Of a stretch of DNA of 25,720 nt, positions 1-8,975 are shown one piece after another. The notes under the pieces are model-generated. The model ran no database searches. It was not told the DNA's origin and worked only from the letters and a program-made list of their open reading frames with translations. Both the position numbers and the translations under genes were made by a program. The stretch covers positions 1 through 25,720 of the forward strand of contig JAEXKM010000350.1 of assembly GCA_023445705.1 (NCBI GenBank). Reading direction: 5' to 3'. Every line of letters starts with the position of its first letter. The first letter of the stretch is position 1. The stretch is from Pseudomonadota bacterium (lineage in GTDB: Bacteria; Pseudomonadota; Alphaproteobacteria; Caulobacterales; Caulobacteraceae).

Positions 1-1205
1 GAGAGGAAGACGCCGATCCCGGCGGTGAACTTGGGCAGCAGGCCGTTGGCCGCGAACAGCAGGCCTTCCGAACGCACGCCGGTCTTCACGGCCGCATCCT
101 CCACGATGTCGGCGACCATCGAGGAAATGATGATGAAGCCGGATATGGCCAGGGTCGTGGCCAGCAGCGCGTCGCCCCAGAGGATCGCGAACACCCATGG
201 CGAGCCGTTCGGCGGCATCAGCCCCAGCAGGCGCAGCAGGATCGGCATCGCCGCCGTGACGGTGGCCACCGAAAAGAGGCCGATCATCGCGGCCTTCTTT
301 CCAAAGGCCCGTGAGGTCGGGTTGACGATCGCCACCCCGGCGATCGAGGCGAGCACAGCCGCCAGCGCCAAGTAGGAGATGTGGGCCGCGGTCAGGCCCC
401 AGAACTCGATGTAGAAGTATTGGCTCAGGGCGTTGGTCATGCCCGAGGCGACGCCCGAACACAGGCCCGAGATCATCACCACCACCAGGGACCGGTTGGA
501 CAGCGTGCCGCCGATCTCGCGCAGGAGCTGGCCGAGCTCGGCCTTTCCCGGCGGCGGTGCGGCCAGGCGCGGGACGTGGCGGTGCGTGCCGATCGCCGAG
601 ACCAGGATCGAGGCGGCCATCACGGCGCCGGCCAGCACGCCATACTGGCCATAGGCCTCGCGGTTGAGGATGCCGCCGTTCTGGGGGCTCAGGAAGACCT
701 GGTAGAGCACCACGTTCATTCCAAAGCCGCCCACCACGCCGAAGAAGAAGCGGTAGCTGAAGAGGCTGGTGCGCTGGTGGTAGTCGCTGGTCAGTTCGGG
801 GGCGAGGGCCTGGCTGGGCACTTCGTAGAGGCTGACGCAGAGCCGCAGCAGCACCAGCATGCCGATCAGGTAGAAGCCGAGCATCTCCCGCGGCCAGTCG
901 GGCGAATTCCAGAACGCGATGCAGCTCGCCGCCACCAGGGGCGCGGCGGCGTACATCAGCGGGTGGCGCCGGCCCCAGCGCGTGCGCAGGCGGTCGGACC
1001 ACTGGCCGATGGCCGGGTCGATGAAGGCGTCGAGGATCAGGGTGGCCATGATGGCCGTGCCGACCTAGAGCGCCGGCAAGCCGATCACCCGGTTGAGATA
1101 GGGCTGAAGGACCGCCGACGAGAGTCCCAGGGTGGCGACCCCGAAGGCGACCGATCCGGCGCCGTAGAAGAGCTTGGAGCTGACGCTGAGACGAGGCTGG
1201 GTCAC
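1..1205 (-). pseudogene. GPH-family MFS symporter, interrupted by an in-frame amber codon, cut by the window edge
   Basis: This is a sodium/proton:solute symporter of the glycoside-pentoside-hexuronide (GPH, MelB-like) family in the inner membrane. A GTG start at 1203-1205 overlaps the stop of the upstream symporter (GTGA). Codons 1-46 read as a normal N-terminus with the first membrane segment, ending in IGLPAL. Codon 47 is TAG (complement of 1065-1067). Past it the same frame stays open to the left edge and reads as the rest of the family: DPAIGQWSD, WGRRHPLMY, a VKTGVRSEGLL segment and several hydrophobic segments. The stop aligns with Trp in the next symporter (LPAQWVS), so one G-to-A change (TGG to TAG) explains it. 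Reinitiation at the ATG of codon 53 (1047-1049) would lose the first helix. It may be a recent pseudogene, a sequencing error or a read-through product; the sequence cannot decide. The 3' end lies outside the window. Confidence 0.8.
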
Positions 1206-2722
1206 GGCGCTGTCCTCGGTGCGAGCCCGGGCGGGGCGATGGCCGCTCCGCTTTCGGGCGGCGGGGTGTCGAACCCAGCGGTCTCGCGGGCGGCTTCGGC
1301 GCTGGCCGCCGCTTCGCCGATGGTCGCCAGGGCGCGGGCGTGGGCGTCCGCGTCGATACGATAGAACTTCCAGGTGAAGATCGAGGCCAGGCTCATCACC
1401 ACGGTGAGCGGCAGGTAGATCATGGCGAGTTGCTGGAGGATCGCGGAATCTACCGCCCCGGGCCGCGCCTTTTCGGGAAAGTGGATCGCGGCCAGCACAA
1501 GGCCGGGAAGGATGGTGGCCAGGCCGGTCACCACCTTCTGCAGCAGGTTGTCCGCGCTCATCAGGAGGCCTTCGGAGCGACGGCCGGTCTTCACCTGGCT
1601 CTCCTCGACGATGTCGGCGAACATCGAGGAGACGATGATGAAGCCGCCGGTGCTGAGCACCCCGGTGATCAGGCGGTCGGCCAGCAGGATGCCGACCAAC
1701 AGGTCCGTGCCGTTCTCGGGCATGATGCCGGCTAGGCGGGCGGCGATCGGCGCGGCGTTGAAGGCGACCGCTGCGAAGAACAGGCTCATGCAGGCCCGCT
1801 TCTTGCCCCAGCGCCGCGAGAGCCAGGGCGCCAGCATGGCCGCCAGCGGTGAGGCGACCAGGGTGGCGAAGGTGAGCAGCAGGAGGTCGGAGGAGGGAAG
1901 CTCCCAGAAGTAGGTGGCGAAGTAGATGTAGAGCCCGCTCATCAGGCCCATCGACATTCCCGAGAACACGCCGGCTATGACGGCGACGCCAAAGTTCCAG
2001 TTGGACAGCGTCTCGCGCACTTCGCGGGCCAGTTCGCCCAACGAGGTCTTTCGGGACGGTGGCTGGTGCAGGCTGGGGATGCGGTGGTGAGTGCCCGCCG
2101 TCGAAATGACGATCGAGACCAGCATCACCACCGCGACGGTCGCGGCATAGGGCAGGTAGCCGTCGATATTGAGCTGGCCCATCGGCTGTGCCTTGGTGCC
2201 CTTCAGGAAAACGGCGTAGGCGAGGATGGCCGCGGCCGCCGAGCCCAAGGTGCCGAACAGCCAGCGATAGCTCAGCAGGCTGGTGCGCTCGTGATAGTCG
2301 GGGGCCAGCTCGGGCGCGAGCGCCGAGCTTGGGATTTCGTAGAAGCTGATCGCCAGCCGGACGACCAGGATCATCACCAGCAGATAGGCGAACAGCGCCG
2401 GCTCTGACCAGTCGCGCGGCGGATTGAACAGCATGACGAAGGTGATCGCGAGGGGGATCGCCGAGGCGTACATCAGCGGATGGCGGCGGCCCCACCGGCT
2501 TCGTAGGTTATCGGAGTAGTGACCGATCAGCGGATCCCAGATCGCGTCTATGGTCACCGAGATCGCCAGCGCCAAGCTGACCCATTGCGCGGGCAGCCCG
2601 ACGAGCTGGTTGTAGAACAGGAGCAGCAGACCCATCAGCTGGGTCTTGGCCCCGTAGGCGATCGAGCCGAAGCCGTAGAGCAGCTTCGTCGAACGGCCGA
2701 GCCGACCGGGCGGCTTCTGCAT
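1202..2722 (-). CDS. GPH-family MFS symporter (paralogue 2)
   Basis: This 506-aa inner-membrane cation:solute symporter of the GPH/MelB-like family should have 12 membrane segments. The family loop is clear: Asp59, then DPLIGHYSD at about 63-71 and WGRRHP at about 77-82. A VKTGRRSEGLL segment lies near residue 380. The ATG start has a strong GGGAGGAG ribosome site just upstream. Its stop overlaps the GTG of the amber-interrupted paralogue by four bases, so translation is probably coupled. A 103-bp gap separates it from the next symporter gene upstream. That gap holds a promoter-like element shared with the TonB receptor gene, so this gene and the interrupted one may form their own transcription unit. 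The substrate is unknown. The family takes up sugars, uronates and related small molecules, but in this context a lipid-like or aromatic solute is equally possible. Confidence 0.88.
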   Translation of the reverse strand: MQKPPGRLGRSTKLLYGFGSIAYGAKTQLMGLLLLFYNQLVGLPAQWVSLALAISVTIDAIWDPLIGHYSDNLRSRWGRRHPLMYASAIPLAITFVMLFNPPRDWSEPALFAYLLVMILVVRLAISFYEIPSSALAPELAPDYHERTSLLSYRWLFGTLGSAAAAILAYAVFLKGTKAQPMGQLNIDGYLPYAATVAVVMLVSIVISTAGTHHRIPSLHQPPSRKTSLGELAREVRETLSNWNFGVAVIAGVFSGMSMGLMSGLYIYFATYFWELPSSDLLLLTFATLVASPLAAMLAPWLSRRWGKKRACMSLFFAAVAFNAAPIAARLAGIMPENGTDLLVGILLADRLITGVLSTGGFIIVSSMFADIVEESQVKTGRRSEGLLMSADNLLQKVVTGLATILPGLVLAAIHFPEKARPGAVDSAILQQLAMIYLPLTVVMSLASIFTWKFYRIDADAHARALATIGEAAASAEAARETAGFDTPPPESGAAIAPPGLAPRTAP

Positions 2723-2766
2723 CCGCTCCTCCCTAGGTCAGGCCGGGTCTGTCGCCCGGCTCAGAC

Positions 2767-2799
2767 TTCGAATATTCGGTACGAATGCGGCCGTGGCAA
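2767..2799 (-). promoter_or_regulatory. Putative promoter with 19-bp operator upstream of symporter paralogue 2
   Basis: On the minus strand, TTGCCA (2799-2794) is followed after 17 bases by AATATT (2776-2771), a reasonable -35/-10 pair. Overlapping the spacer and -10 is the imperfect palindrome TTCGTACCGAATATTCGAA (2785-2767), with arms TTCGnA and TnCGAA around 7 bases. The same palindrome, with 16 of 19 bases identical and the same 14-base offset from a TTGnCn hexamer, lies upstream of the TonB receptor gene. An operator over the -10 usually means repression. The regulator is not encoded in this window. Confidence 0.55.
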
Positions 2800-2825
2800 G
2801 CGGCCGTTTAAGCCACAACTAGAGA

Positions 2826-4361
2826 TCAGGGCCTGGGCGTGACCGGGCTGAGGTCGCCGGCGGGGCCGGGCGCGGCCGGGCTGCCGCTTTCGATCTGCGC
2901 ATCCGTGGTCCGGGCCTCGACGGCGCCCTCCTGCAGCTTGCGCAGGTTTTCCTCGTGGGTCGTCTGGTCGATCCGGTAGAGGAACAGGCAGGTGATGGCG
3001 ACGGCGTAGAACGCGCCGATGGTCGGCAGATAGATCAGCGCCAGATTGCGCAGCATTTCCGGATCGACCTGGCCCGGCTTGGCCCCTTGCGGGAAGGCGA
3101 CGTAGGCCAGCAGCACGCCCGAGACGAACACGCCGACGCCCGAGACGATCTTCTTGAAGAGATTGTCGGCCGAGAACAGCAGGCCCTCCGAGCGGCGGCC
3201 GGTCTTGACCTCGCTGTCTTCGACCACGTCGGCGATCATCGACTGCAGCATGACGCCGGTCATGATCGCCATGGCGCCATTGGCCATGAAGTCGATGATC
3301 AGGATGCCGAACAGAAGATTGGTTCCGTTGGCCGGCATGACGCCGATGATGCGCAGGCCGATCGGCAGCAGCAGGGCGATGACGGCGCCGAAGAACATGG
3401 TGATGGCGGCCATCCGCTTGCCGAGCTTGGCGGCGATCTTGGGCGCCATGGTCACGCCGATGACGCTGGCCACGACGCCGGTCACCGTCAGGATGGCGAG
3501 CTGGCCCTGGGTCAGGCCCCAGAAGTAGAGGTTGAAGTAAAGCTCCAGGGCCCCCTTCAGGCCGAGCGACACGTTCATGAACATCCCGGAGATCGTCAGG
3601 GCGACGAAGGAGCGGTTGTTCAGGGTGGCGGCCACTTCCTTGACCATGGCCGGCAGGGTGATTTTCCGCTTCGGCGGCTTGGCCAGATAGGGGATCTGGT
3701 GGTGGGTCCCGGCCGACGAGATCAGGATGATCGTGAAGATCGTGATCGCCGCGACCACCGAATAGGTGTGCCAGCCGGTGCGCTCAAGCAGCCCGCCGGT
3801 GCCGTCCGCGTTCTTCTTGAGGAACACCTGATAGACTAGGAGCTGCATGACCAGCCCTCCGGCGACCCCGCAGAACGAGCGGATCGCGATCATGCTGGTT
3901 CGCTGGTTATAGTCCTGGGTGAGTTCGGCCAGCAGGGCCGACGACGGAAGCTCGAAGAAGGTGTCGAACAGCCGGATCGTGAGCAGGCACACCAGCATGT
4001 AGATGAACAGCGCCTCGTTCTCCCACCCGACTGGCGGATTCCAGATCAGGTAGAAGGCGATCGAGACCGGGACCGCCGCGGCGTACATAAACGGGTGGCG
4101 CCGGCCCCAGCGGGTGCGGGTGTTGTCGGAGATCTGGCCGACCAGCGGGTCCACGAAAGCGTCGAAGATCAGGGCGAACATGATCGCCGTCGACACCATG
4201 GCCGGCGGCAGGCCCACCACCTGGTTGTAGAACAGCAGCAGGAAGGTCGTGATGCCCCGCTGCTTGATGATATTGGCGGCGGCGCCCAAGCCGTAGAGCG
4301 TCTTGGTCTTGAGCGTGATGGGCGGGCGCGGCGGCAGGCCTGCGAGATCGGCGGTAGTCAT
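2826..4361 (-). CDS. GPH-family MFS symporter (paralogue 3)
   Basis: This 511-aa inner-membrane symporter belongs to the GPH/MelB-like family. Asp67, DPLVGQISD (71-79) and WGRRHP (85-90) form the conserved cation-site and loop region, and EVKTGRRSEGLL lies in the second half. By eye it is about 60% identical to paralogue 4 over the N-terminal half, closer than to paralogues 1 and 2, so these two look like a more recent duplication. The ATG is preceded by a weak AAGGGCG ribosome site. Only 16 bases separate it from the stop of paralogue 4 upstream, so the two are probably one operon. The C-terminus is a proline- and glycine-rich hydrophilic tail. The substrate is unknown. Confidence 0.88.
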   Translation of the reverse strand: MTTADLAGLPPRPPITLKTKTLYGLGAAANIIKQRGITTFLLLFYNQVVGLPPAMVSTAIMFALIFDAFVDPLVGQISDNTRTRWGRRHPFMYAAAVPVSIAFYLIWNPPVGWENEALFIYMLVCLLTIRLFDTFFELPSSALLAELTQDYNQRTSMIAIRSFCGVAGGLVMQLLVYQVFLKKNADGTGGLLERTGWHTYSVVAAITIFTIILISSAGTHHQIPYLAKPPKRKITLPAMVKEVAATLNNRSFVALTISGMFMNVSLGLKGALELYFNLYFWGLTQGQLAILTVTGVVASVIGVTMAPKIAAKLGKRMAAITMFFGAVIALLLPIGLRIIGVMPANGTNLLFGILIIDFMANGAMAIMTGVMLQSMIADVVEDSEVKTGRRSEGLLFSADNLFKKIVSGVGVFVSGVLLAYVAFPQGAKPGQVDPEMLRNLALIYLPTIGAFYAVAITCLFLYRIDQTTHEENLRKLQEGAVEARTTDAQIESGSPAAPGPAGDLSPVTPRP

Positions 4362-4377
4362 GTCGAGCGCCCTTGCT

Positions 4378-5874
4378 TCAAGCTTTCAAGCCGAGGGGCG
4401 CAGCGCCCCCGGCGGTTCCGGGGACGGCCCCGGCTTCTTCGTCGATCCCGGCTTCGTCGGCGAGCTCGGCCAGCCGCCGCAGATTGTCCTCGTGCTTGGC
4501 CTTGTCGATGTTGAAGGCGCTGAGGGCCACGATGCCGAGGCCGTAGAGGACAAAGACGGTCGGGATGTAGATCAGGCCCAGATTATGGATGATCTCCGGA
4601 TCGACCTGGCCGCGCTTGGCGCCCTCGGGGAACTGGATGAAGGCGAGAACTGCGCCGGAAATGAACACGCCCACGCCCGAGACCATCTTCTTGAAGAGGT
4701 TGTCGGCGCTCATCAGCAGGCCCTCGGACCGGCGGCCGGTCTTGACCTCGGCGTCCTCGATCACGTCGGCGGTCATCGAAACCAGAAGCACGCCCGTGCC
4801 GCCGGCCAGGGCGGTGTTGACGAAGGTCTCGACCACCAGCAGGCCATAGAGCAGGCCGGTGCCGTTGGCGGGCATCATCCCAAGCAGGCGCAGCACGACC
4901 GGGCTGACCCCGACCAGCAGCGCGCTGGCGAACATGACCAGCGCGCCGTGCTTCTTGCCCAGGCGTTTGCCGACCTTGGGGGCCATGAGCACGCCGAGGG
5001 CGCTGCCGGCGACGCTGATGGTCACGAGGCCGGCAAGTTGCGACTGGGTCAGGCCCCAGAAATAGAGGCCGAAATAGATCTCCAGCCCGTTCCGCGCGCC
5101 CGCGGCGACGGCGATGAACATGCTGGTGAGGGTCGCGACGACGAAGGCCCGATTGTTCAGGGTGGCCGCGACCTCCTTGGCCATGGCCTTGAAGGTGATC
5201 TTCCGGTTGGGGGGCGTGCGCAGATAGGGGATCTGGCTCTGGGTGCCCGCCGTCGAGACGAGGATGCAGACGAAGATCAGGATCGCCGCACAGGCCGAAT
5301 AGGCTAGGTAACCGTCACGGGCGAGGACGCCGCCGCTGCCGTCGGGGTTCTCCTTGAGGAAGACCTGATAGGCCAGCACCGTCATGCCGAGGCCGCCGAT
5401 CACCGCGAACAGCATGCGCAGCGAGATCAGGCTGGTGCGCTCGTTGTAGTCCTTGGCCAGTTCCGGGGCGAGGGTGGAGTGCGGCAGCTCGAAGAAGGTG
5501 TCGAACAGCCGAACCGTGAGCAGGCAGGCCAGCAGGTAGACGACGAGTTGCCCGTCGCTCCAGCCCTGTGGCGGATTCCAGAGCATGAAGAACGCGATCG
5601 AGACCGGCAGGGCGGCCGCGTACATGAACGGATGGCGGCGGCCCAGCGGCGACTTGAAGTTGTCGGAGATCTGGCCGATCAGCGGGTCGACGATGGCGTC
5701 GAAAACCAGGGCGACCATCAGGACGAAGGTCACGGTCTGGGGCGGCAGGCCCACCACCTGATTGTAGAACAGCATCAGGAAGGTGGAGAGGCCGCGAAGC
5801 TTTACCGCGTTGGCGACCGATCCGACCGCATAGAGCAGCTTGGTCGCCAGGGAGAGGGGAGGACGTGCGGTCAT
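4378..5874 (-). CDS. GPH-family MFS symporter (paralogue 4)
   Basis: This 498-aa inner-membrane symporter of the GPH/MelB-like family is the first of the four tandem copies in the direction of transcription. Asp59, DPLIGQISD (63-71) and LGRRHP (77-82) are present; the usual Trp before GRRHP is Leu here. EVKTGRRSEGLL is conserved. The frame stays open to a TTG at 5914-5916, but the ATG at 5872-5874 gives an N-terminus (MTARPPLSLATK) that lines up with the paralogues, so I use it. No good ribosome site precedes either start. A GGGAGGA at 5951-5957 (complement) is too far upstream and not in register. The tail is rich in Ala, Gly and Glu. It is the likely head of the operon with paralogue 3. The substrate is unknown. 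Confidence 0.85.
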   Translation of the reverse strand: MTARPPLSLATKLLYAVGSVANAVKLRGLSTFLMLFYNQVVGLPPQTVTFVLMVALVFDAIVDPLIGQISDNFKSPLGRRHPFMYAAALPVSIAFFMLWNPPQGWSDGQLVVYLLACLLTVRLFDTFFELPHSTLAPELAKDYNERTSLISLRMLFAVIGGLGMTVLAYQVFLKENPDGSGGVLARDGYLAYSACAAILIFVCILVSTAGTQSQIPYLRTPPNRKITFKAMAKEVAATLNNRAFVVATLTSMFIAVAAGARNGLEIYFGLYFWGLTQSQLAGLVTISVAGSALGVLMAPKVGKRLGKKHGALVMFASALLVGVSPVVLRLLGMMPANGTGLLYGLLVVETFVNTALAGGTGVLLVSMTADVIEDAEVKTGRRSEGLLMSADNLFKKMVSGVGVFISGAVLAFIQFPEGAKRGQVDPEIIHNLGLIYIPTVFVLYGLGIVALSAFNIDKAKHEDNLRRLAELADEAGIDEEAGAVPGTAGGAAPLGLKA

Positions 5875-6222
5875 CGGACGGACGGCTTGCAAGCGTGGCG
5901 CGCGATTGCGCCGCAAAGGTCCGGCGAGTAGTGGCCGCGTAACAAAATATTCCTCCCGCCGCGCGAGTATGATGCGCGGCCGCCAATTTATGCCGGGGCA
6001 GACCGAAGACTTGAAGCCTGGCTGCGCCCGGAACCTATTCGGCTAAATCGTGCGGGAGGGTTCCCCTATCGTCAACGCCTTTCGTTTTGCAGGATCGACA
6101 CAAAAAGTATCAGGTAAAACAAGTCGATGTATCGAATTCCGCGGCAATGTGACCCGTGTTCTTGAAACATTCCCGTGATGTGAGGGCGCGCCTGGGCGGC
6201 GACGCCCTCTCCATGCCGACAA
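5875..6222 (-). other. Intergenic region between TonB receptor gene and symporter paralogue 4
   Basis: About 350 bases separate two minus-strand genes. I see no coding sequence. The right end holds the hairpin listed separately at 6182-6209. A possible promoter for the symporter pair is TTGACG (complement of 6070-6075) followed after 17 bases by CACGAT; the -10 is poor and the leader would be about 170 bases. The 19-bp operator found upstream of paralogue 2 and the receptor gene is not present here. Confidence 0.4.
6182..6209 (-). terminator. Hairpin after the TonB receptor gene, possible terminator
   Basis: GAGGGCG (6182-6188) pairs with CGCCCTC (6203-6209). The stem extends inward with CGCC/GGCG past a single bulged A. 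It lies 14 bases after the receptor stop codon. There is no run of T on the minus strand after it, so it may only protect the mRNA end. Confidence 0.4.
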
Positions 6223-8838
6223 TTAGAACCTGTACTGGAGTTGGACGCCGTAGGTGCGTGGCGGCGACATCACGAAGGTCTGGTAGATGTTTCCGAGCGA
6301 GTTGCGGCTGGCGGTGAGGGTCTCGAAATCATCATCGTCCGCCAGGTTCTGCACGTAACCGACGATGGAGTAGCGGTCGGCGGCGTCCGTCCAGGTGAGC
6401 CGCAGGTCGATCTGGTCGCGGCTGGGCGCGCGGTTCGCCTCGCTGTTGAAAATCGAGGCGTAGACCTCGTCCCGCCATAGGTAGCTGGCGGAGCCGGTGA
6501 GGGCGCCGTGGCCGAACTGCCAGGTGTAGAGCGCGTTCAGGGCCACCTTGTGCTTGGGTGACAGCGGCAGTTTCTGGCCGGAGACATCCTGGGCGCGCGT
6601 CGGCAGGCCGGTCGGCGCGTCGACGGCGCCGGGCGGTCCGGCCGGATGGGCTGTGGGCAGGCTGGCGGTTGGGTCGTCCGGATCGGAGATGCAGCAGGCC
6701 TCGTCGATATGGGCGTCCAGATAGGCGTAGTTGAAGAGGATGCGCAGGTTGTCGATCGGCGCCCAGGTGGTCTCCAGTTCGATCCCCTGCGAGATCGACT
6801 TGGGGATGTTGAAGAACAGCGAGACGCGCGGGCCGGTGTCGGGCTGGTACTGCACCGGCACCTGCGCCTTGTCGTAGGCGTAGTAGAACAGCGAAATGTT
6901 GGTCTGGAGCCTGGGCGTCCAATCCTTCTTGAGCCCCAGTTCGTACGCGTCGACGGTCTCGGCGTCGGTCTCCGGATAGGCCTGGATGGTGCCGCTGTTG
7001 AAGCCGCCTGCCTTATAGCCGCGACTGTACTTGGCGTAGGCCAGGGTGTCGGTGTCGGGCTTCCACTCCAGGCCGAGCGTTCCGGTCCAGGCGTCCCAAC
7101 TGTCGGCCAGCCGGCGGCTGCGCACCCCGGTAAGCGGGTCGGTGACGGCGGGGCCGACCACGCCCTTCTGCGGATCGGTGGAGCCGGCGGGAGGCGTCCC
7201 GGCGGCCACGGAGTTGGTGATGTCCAGCACCGGGGTCAGCGAGCCGAGTTGAGGGATGTTGGCGTTGGCCGGGGTCACGCCAAACAGCGGCGCCACCGCG
7301 GCAAGGCAGGACGGCAGGCCAAAGCAGAGTTGCCGCGTCTCCTCGGTCCCCGACTTCTCGTCCTTGGTGTAGCGCAGGCCGGCGGTGAGCTTGAAGGTCT
7401 CGGCGAACGACCAGTCGATCTGGGCGAAGGCCGCCTTGCTGGTCATCTCCATGTCCTGGTTGGTGTAGTAGACGATCCGCTGCGGATTGGGCGCGCCGCC
7501 CAAGGGCGTCGCGAACTGGACCTGGTCGGGCAGGGTGAGGGTCACCGGCTGGGTGTAGTTCTCGCGGTAGTAGAAAGCCCCGACGATCCACTGCAGCGGG
7601 CCCTCGGTCGTGGAGGCGAGGTTGATCTCGTGGCTCCACCATTTCTTGTGCTCTTCGTAGACCGAGGCGACGTTCGGGTTGACGGTGAGCGGGCGGCAGG
7701 CGCCGATCAGGGCGAGTTGGGCGCAGCGGCCGCCGGGGGCCAGCGGCACCTGGTAGGACATCACTGCGGTGTTGTCGTAGTCGGTGGTCAGCTCGTAGTC
7801 GTACTTGGCGTAGCCGCCGATGTATTTGAGCTGGGCGCCGGAGAGGTTCCACGACGCCTCGGCGGTCAGATACTGGTTTTCCAGATCGTTCTCGTTGGGG
7901 ATGTTCGACGAAAAAGCCCAGACGTCGTTGCTTTCCAGCACAGCATTGCCCCGCACCGGGCCCAGGGCGTTCAGGTTGACGCCGCCGACGAAGCCGTAAC
8001 TGGCGCTCGGCGACAGCGATCCCAGGCCGAAGAGCGAGGGTTCGGGCGGAGCGAACGAGCCGCCGCCTCGGCCGCCGGGCGCGGCGCGGTTGTTGTACTG
8101 GCCCTGGCCATATTTCAGCCAGACGGTGACGTCGTCTCCCAGGTCGGCCTCTAGCTGGCCTTCGAAGTTGTTCTGCTCGCGGATCTCGCCCTCGTCAGGG
8201 CCGCCGGCGAGGTTCTTGAAGAACCCTTCGTCCTGGTCGATGCGCGAGGCGCTGAACTGGGTGCGCAGGCCCTCGGCGAGGGGGATCGAGACGATGCCCT
8301 CGTAGACCTGGCGGTCGTAATTGGCGACAGTGACGCGGACCTCGCCGCCGAAGGTGTCGTCGGGCCGTTTCGAGATGACGTTGATGGCCCCGCCGATCGA
8401 GTTCCGGCCGTAGAGCGTGCCTTGTGGTCCCCGCAGCACTTCCACCCGCTGGATGAAGAGCGGCGAGGCCCCGGCGGTGACGGTCGAGGACGAATAGACC
8501 CCATCCGAATAGTTCGCCACGCCCGGCTCGGAGGCGAGGTTGTTGGTCAACCGGCCGATGCCGCGCAGGGTGATGCGGTCAGTCCCGCTCGAATAGGTCA
8601 GGCCCGGCGTGTAGTTGGTCATGTCGGTGACCGTGGTGATGCCGATCAGCTCGCGTTTCTCGGAGGTGAAGGCCGAGACGGCGACCGGCACGTCCTGCAG
8701 GCTCTGCTCGCGCTTTTCGGCGGTGACGACGAGTTCTTCGATAAGGGTGGTGTGGCCGGCCGTCTGGGCCTGGGCCTGACTGACGAAGGCCAGCACCGAC
8801 GCCGCGCTGGCGGCGCAGAGACGCACTCTCGGACTCAT
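6223..8838 (-). CDS. TonB-dependent outer-membrane receptor
   Basis: This 871-aa outer-membrane receptor imports a solute using TonB energy. Residues 1-24 form a signal peptide, probably cleaved after SQAQA. A TonB box (EELVVTA, about 34-40) is followed by a plug domain with the family pattern VEVLRGPQGTLYGRNSIGGAINV (about 132-155). The rest is a 22-strand barrel ending in the aromatic terminus QLQYRF. The ATG has a strong GGGGAGG site about 8 bases upstream. It belongs to the large Caulobacter/sphingomonad receptor group whose substrates include saccharides, aromatics and steroids; the sequence does not reveal which. Its promoter shares an operator with symporter paralogue 2, which suggests that one regulator controls both outer- and inner-membrane transport steps. 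Confidence 0.93.
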   Translation of the reverse strand: MSPRVRLCAASAASVLAFVSQAQAQTAGHTTLIEELVVTAEKREQSLQDVPVAVSAFTSEKRELIGITTVTDMTNYTPGLTYSSGTDRITLRGIGRLTNNLASEPGVANYSDGVYSSSTVTAGASPLFIQRVEVLRGPQGTLYGRNSIGGAINVISKRPDDTFGGEVRVTVANYDRQVYEGIVSIPLAEGLRTQFSASRIDQDEGFFKNLAGGPDEGEIREQNNFEGQLEADLGDDVTVWLKYGQGQYNNRAAPGGRGGGSFAPPEPSLFGLGSLSPSASYGFVGGVNLNALGPVRGNAVLESNDVWAFSSNIPNENDLENQYLTAEASWNLSGAQLKYIGGYAKYDYELTTDYDNTAVMSYQVPLAPGGRCAQLALIGACRPLTVNPNVASVYEEHKKWWSHEINLASTTEGPLQWIVGAFYYRENYTQPVTLTLPDQVQFATPLGGAPNPQRIVYYTNQDMEMTSKAAFAQIDWSFAETFKLTAGLRYTKDEKSGTEETRQLCFGLPSCLAAVAPLFGVTPANANIPQLGSLTPVLDITNSVAAGTPPAGSTDPQKGVVGPAVTDPLTGVRSRRLADSWDAWTGTLGLEWKPDTDTLAYAKYSRGYKAGGFNSGTIQAYPETDAETVDAYELGLKKDWTPRLQTNISLFYYAYDKAQVPVQYQPDTGPRVSLFFNIPKSISQGIELETTWAPIDNLRILFNYAYLDAHIDEACCISDPDDPTASLPTAHPAGPPGAVDAPTGLPTRAQDVSGQKLPLSPKHKVALNALYTWQFGHGALTGSASYLWRDEVYASIFNSEANRAPSRDQIDLRLTWTDAADRYSIVGYVQNLADDDDFETLTASRNSLGNIYQTFVMSPPRTYGVQLQYRF

Positions 8839-8887
8839 GAGCAGAAACCTCCCCTGACTTCTTTCATCGCGCTATGGCTGCGCGTAT

Positions 8888-8920
8888 TTCGAAGGTGCGG
8901 TACGAAACCGACGCCGTCAA
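8888..8920 (-). promoter_or_regulatory. Putative promoter with 19-bp operator upstream of the TonB receptor
   Basis: On the minus strand, TTGACG (8920-8915) is a good -35. The palindrome TTCGTACCGCACCTTCGAA (8906-8888) starts 14 bases after the start of that hexamer, as in the copy before symporter paralogue 2. The hexamer at the -10 position (CACCTT) is weak, so the promoter may need an activator or may use another -10. The arms TTCGnA and TnCGAA are kept in both copies while part of the centre differs, as expected for a dimeric regulator. Confidence 0.55.
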
Positions 8921-8975
8921 CACTCGCGCATAACGCCAACCTTTCTTGGAGAAATGTTGCGTTGCGGGATTTAGA

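Noticed and set aside
381..1364. 327-codon plus-strand frame opposite the interrupted symporter
   Set aside because: It is an antisense shadow, rich in His, Gln, Arg and Ala. The minus strand reads as a family protein on both sides of the stop.
1065..2495. 476-codon minus-strand frame spanning the two symporters
   Set aside because: Most of it is an out-of-frame reading of symporter paralogue 2. Only its last 46 codons are real, forming the N-terminus of the amber-interrupted paralogue.
2769..2778. CGAATATTCG, a perfect 10-base palindrome within the symporter operator
   Set aside because: It is not kept in the receptor copy, where only the outer TTCGnA/TnCGAA arms match, so the outer palindrome is the likelier recognition element.
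6646..8154. 502-codon open frame on the plus strand opposite the TonB receptor gene
   Set aside because: The product is low-complexity, without recognisable motifs, and the opposite strand encodes a clear receptor.
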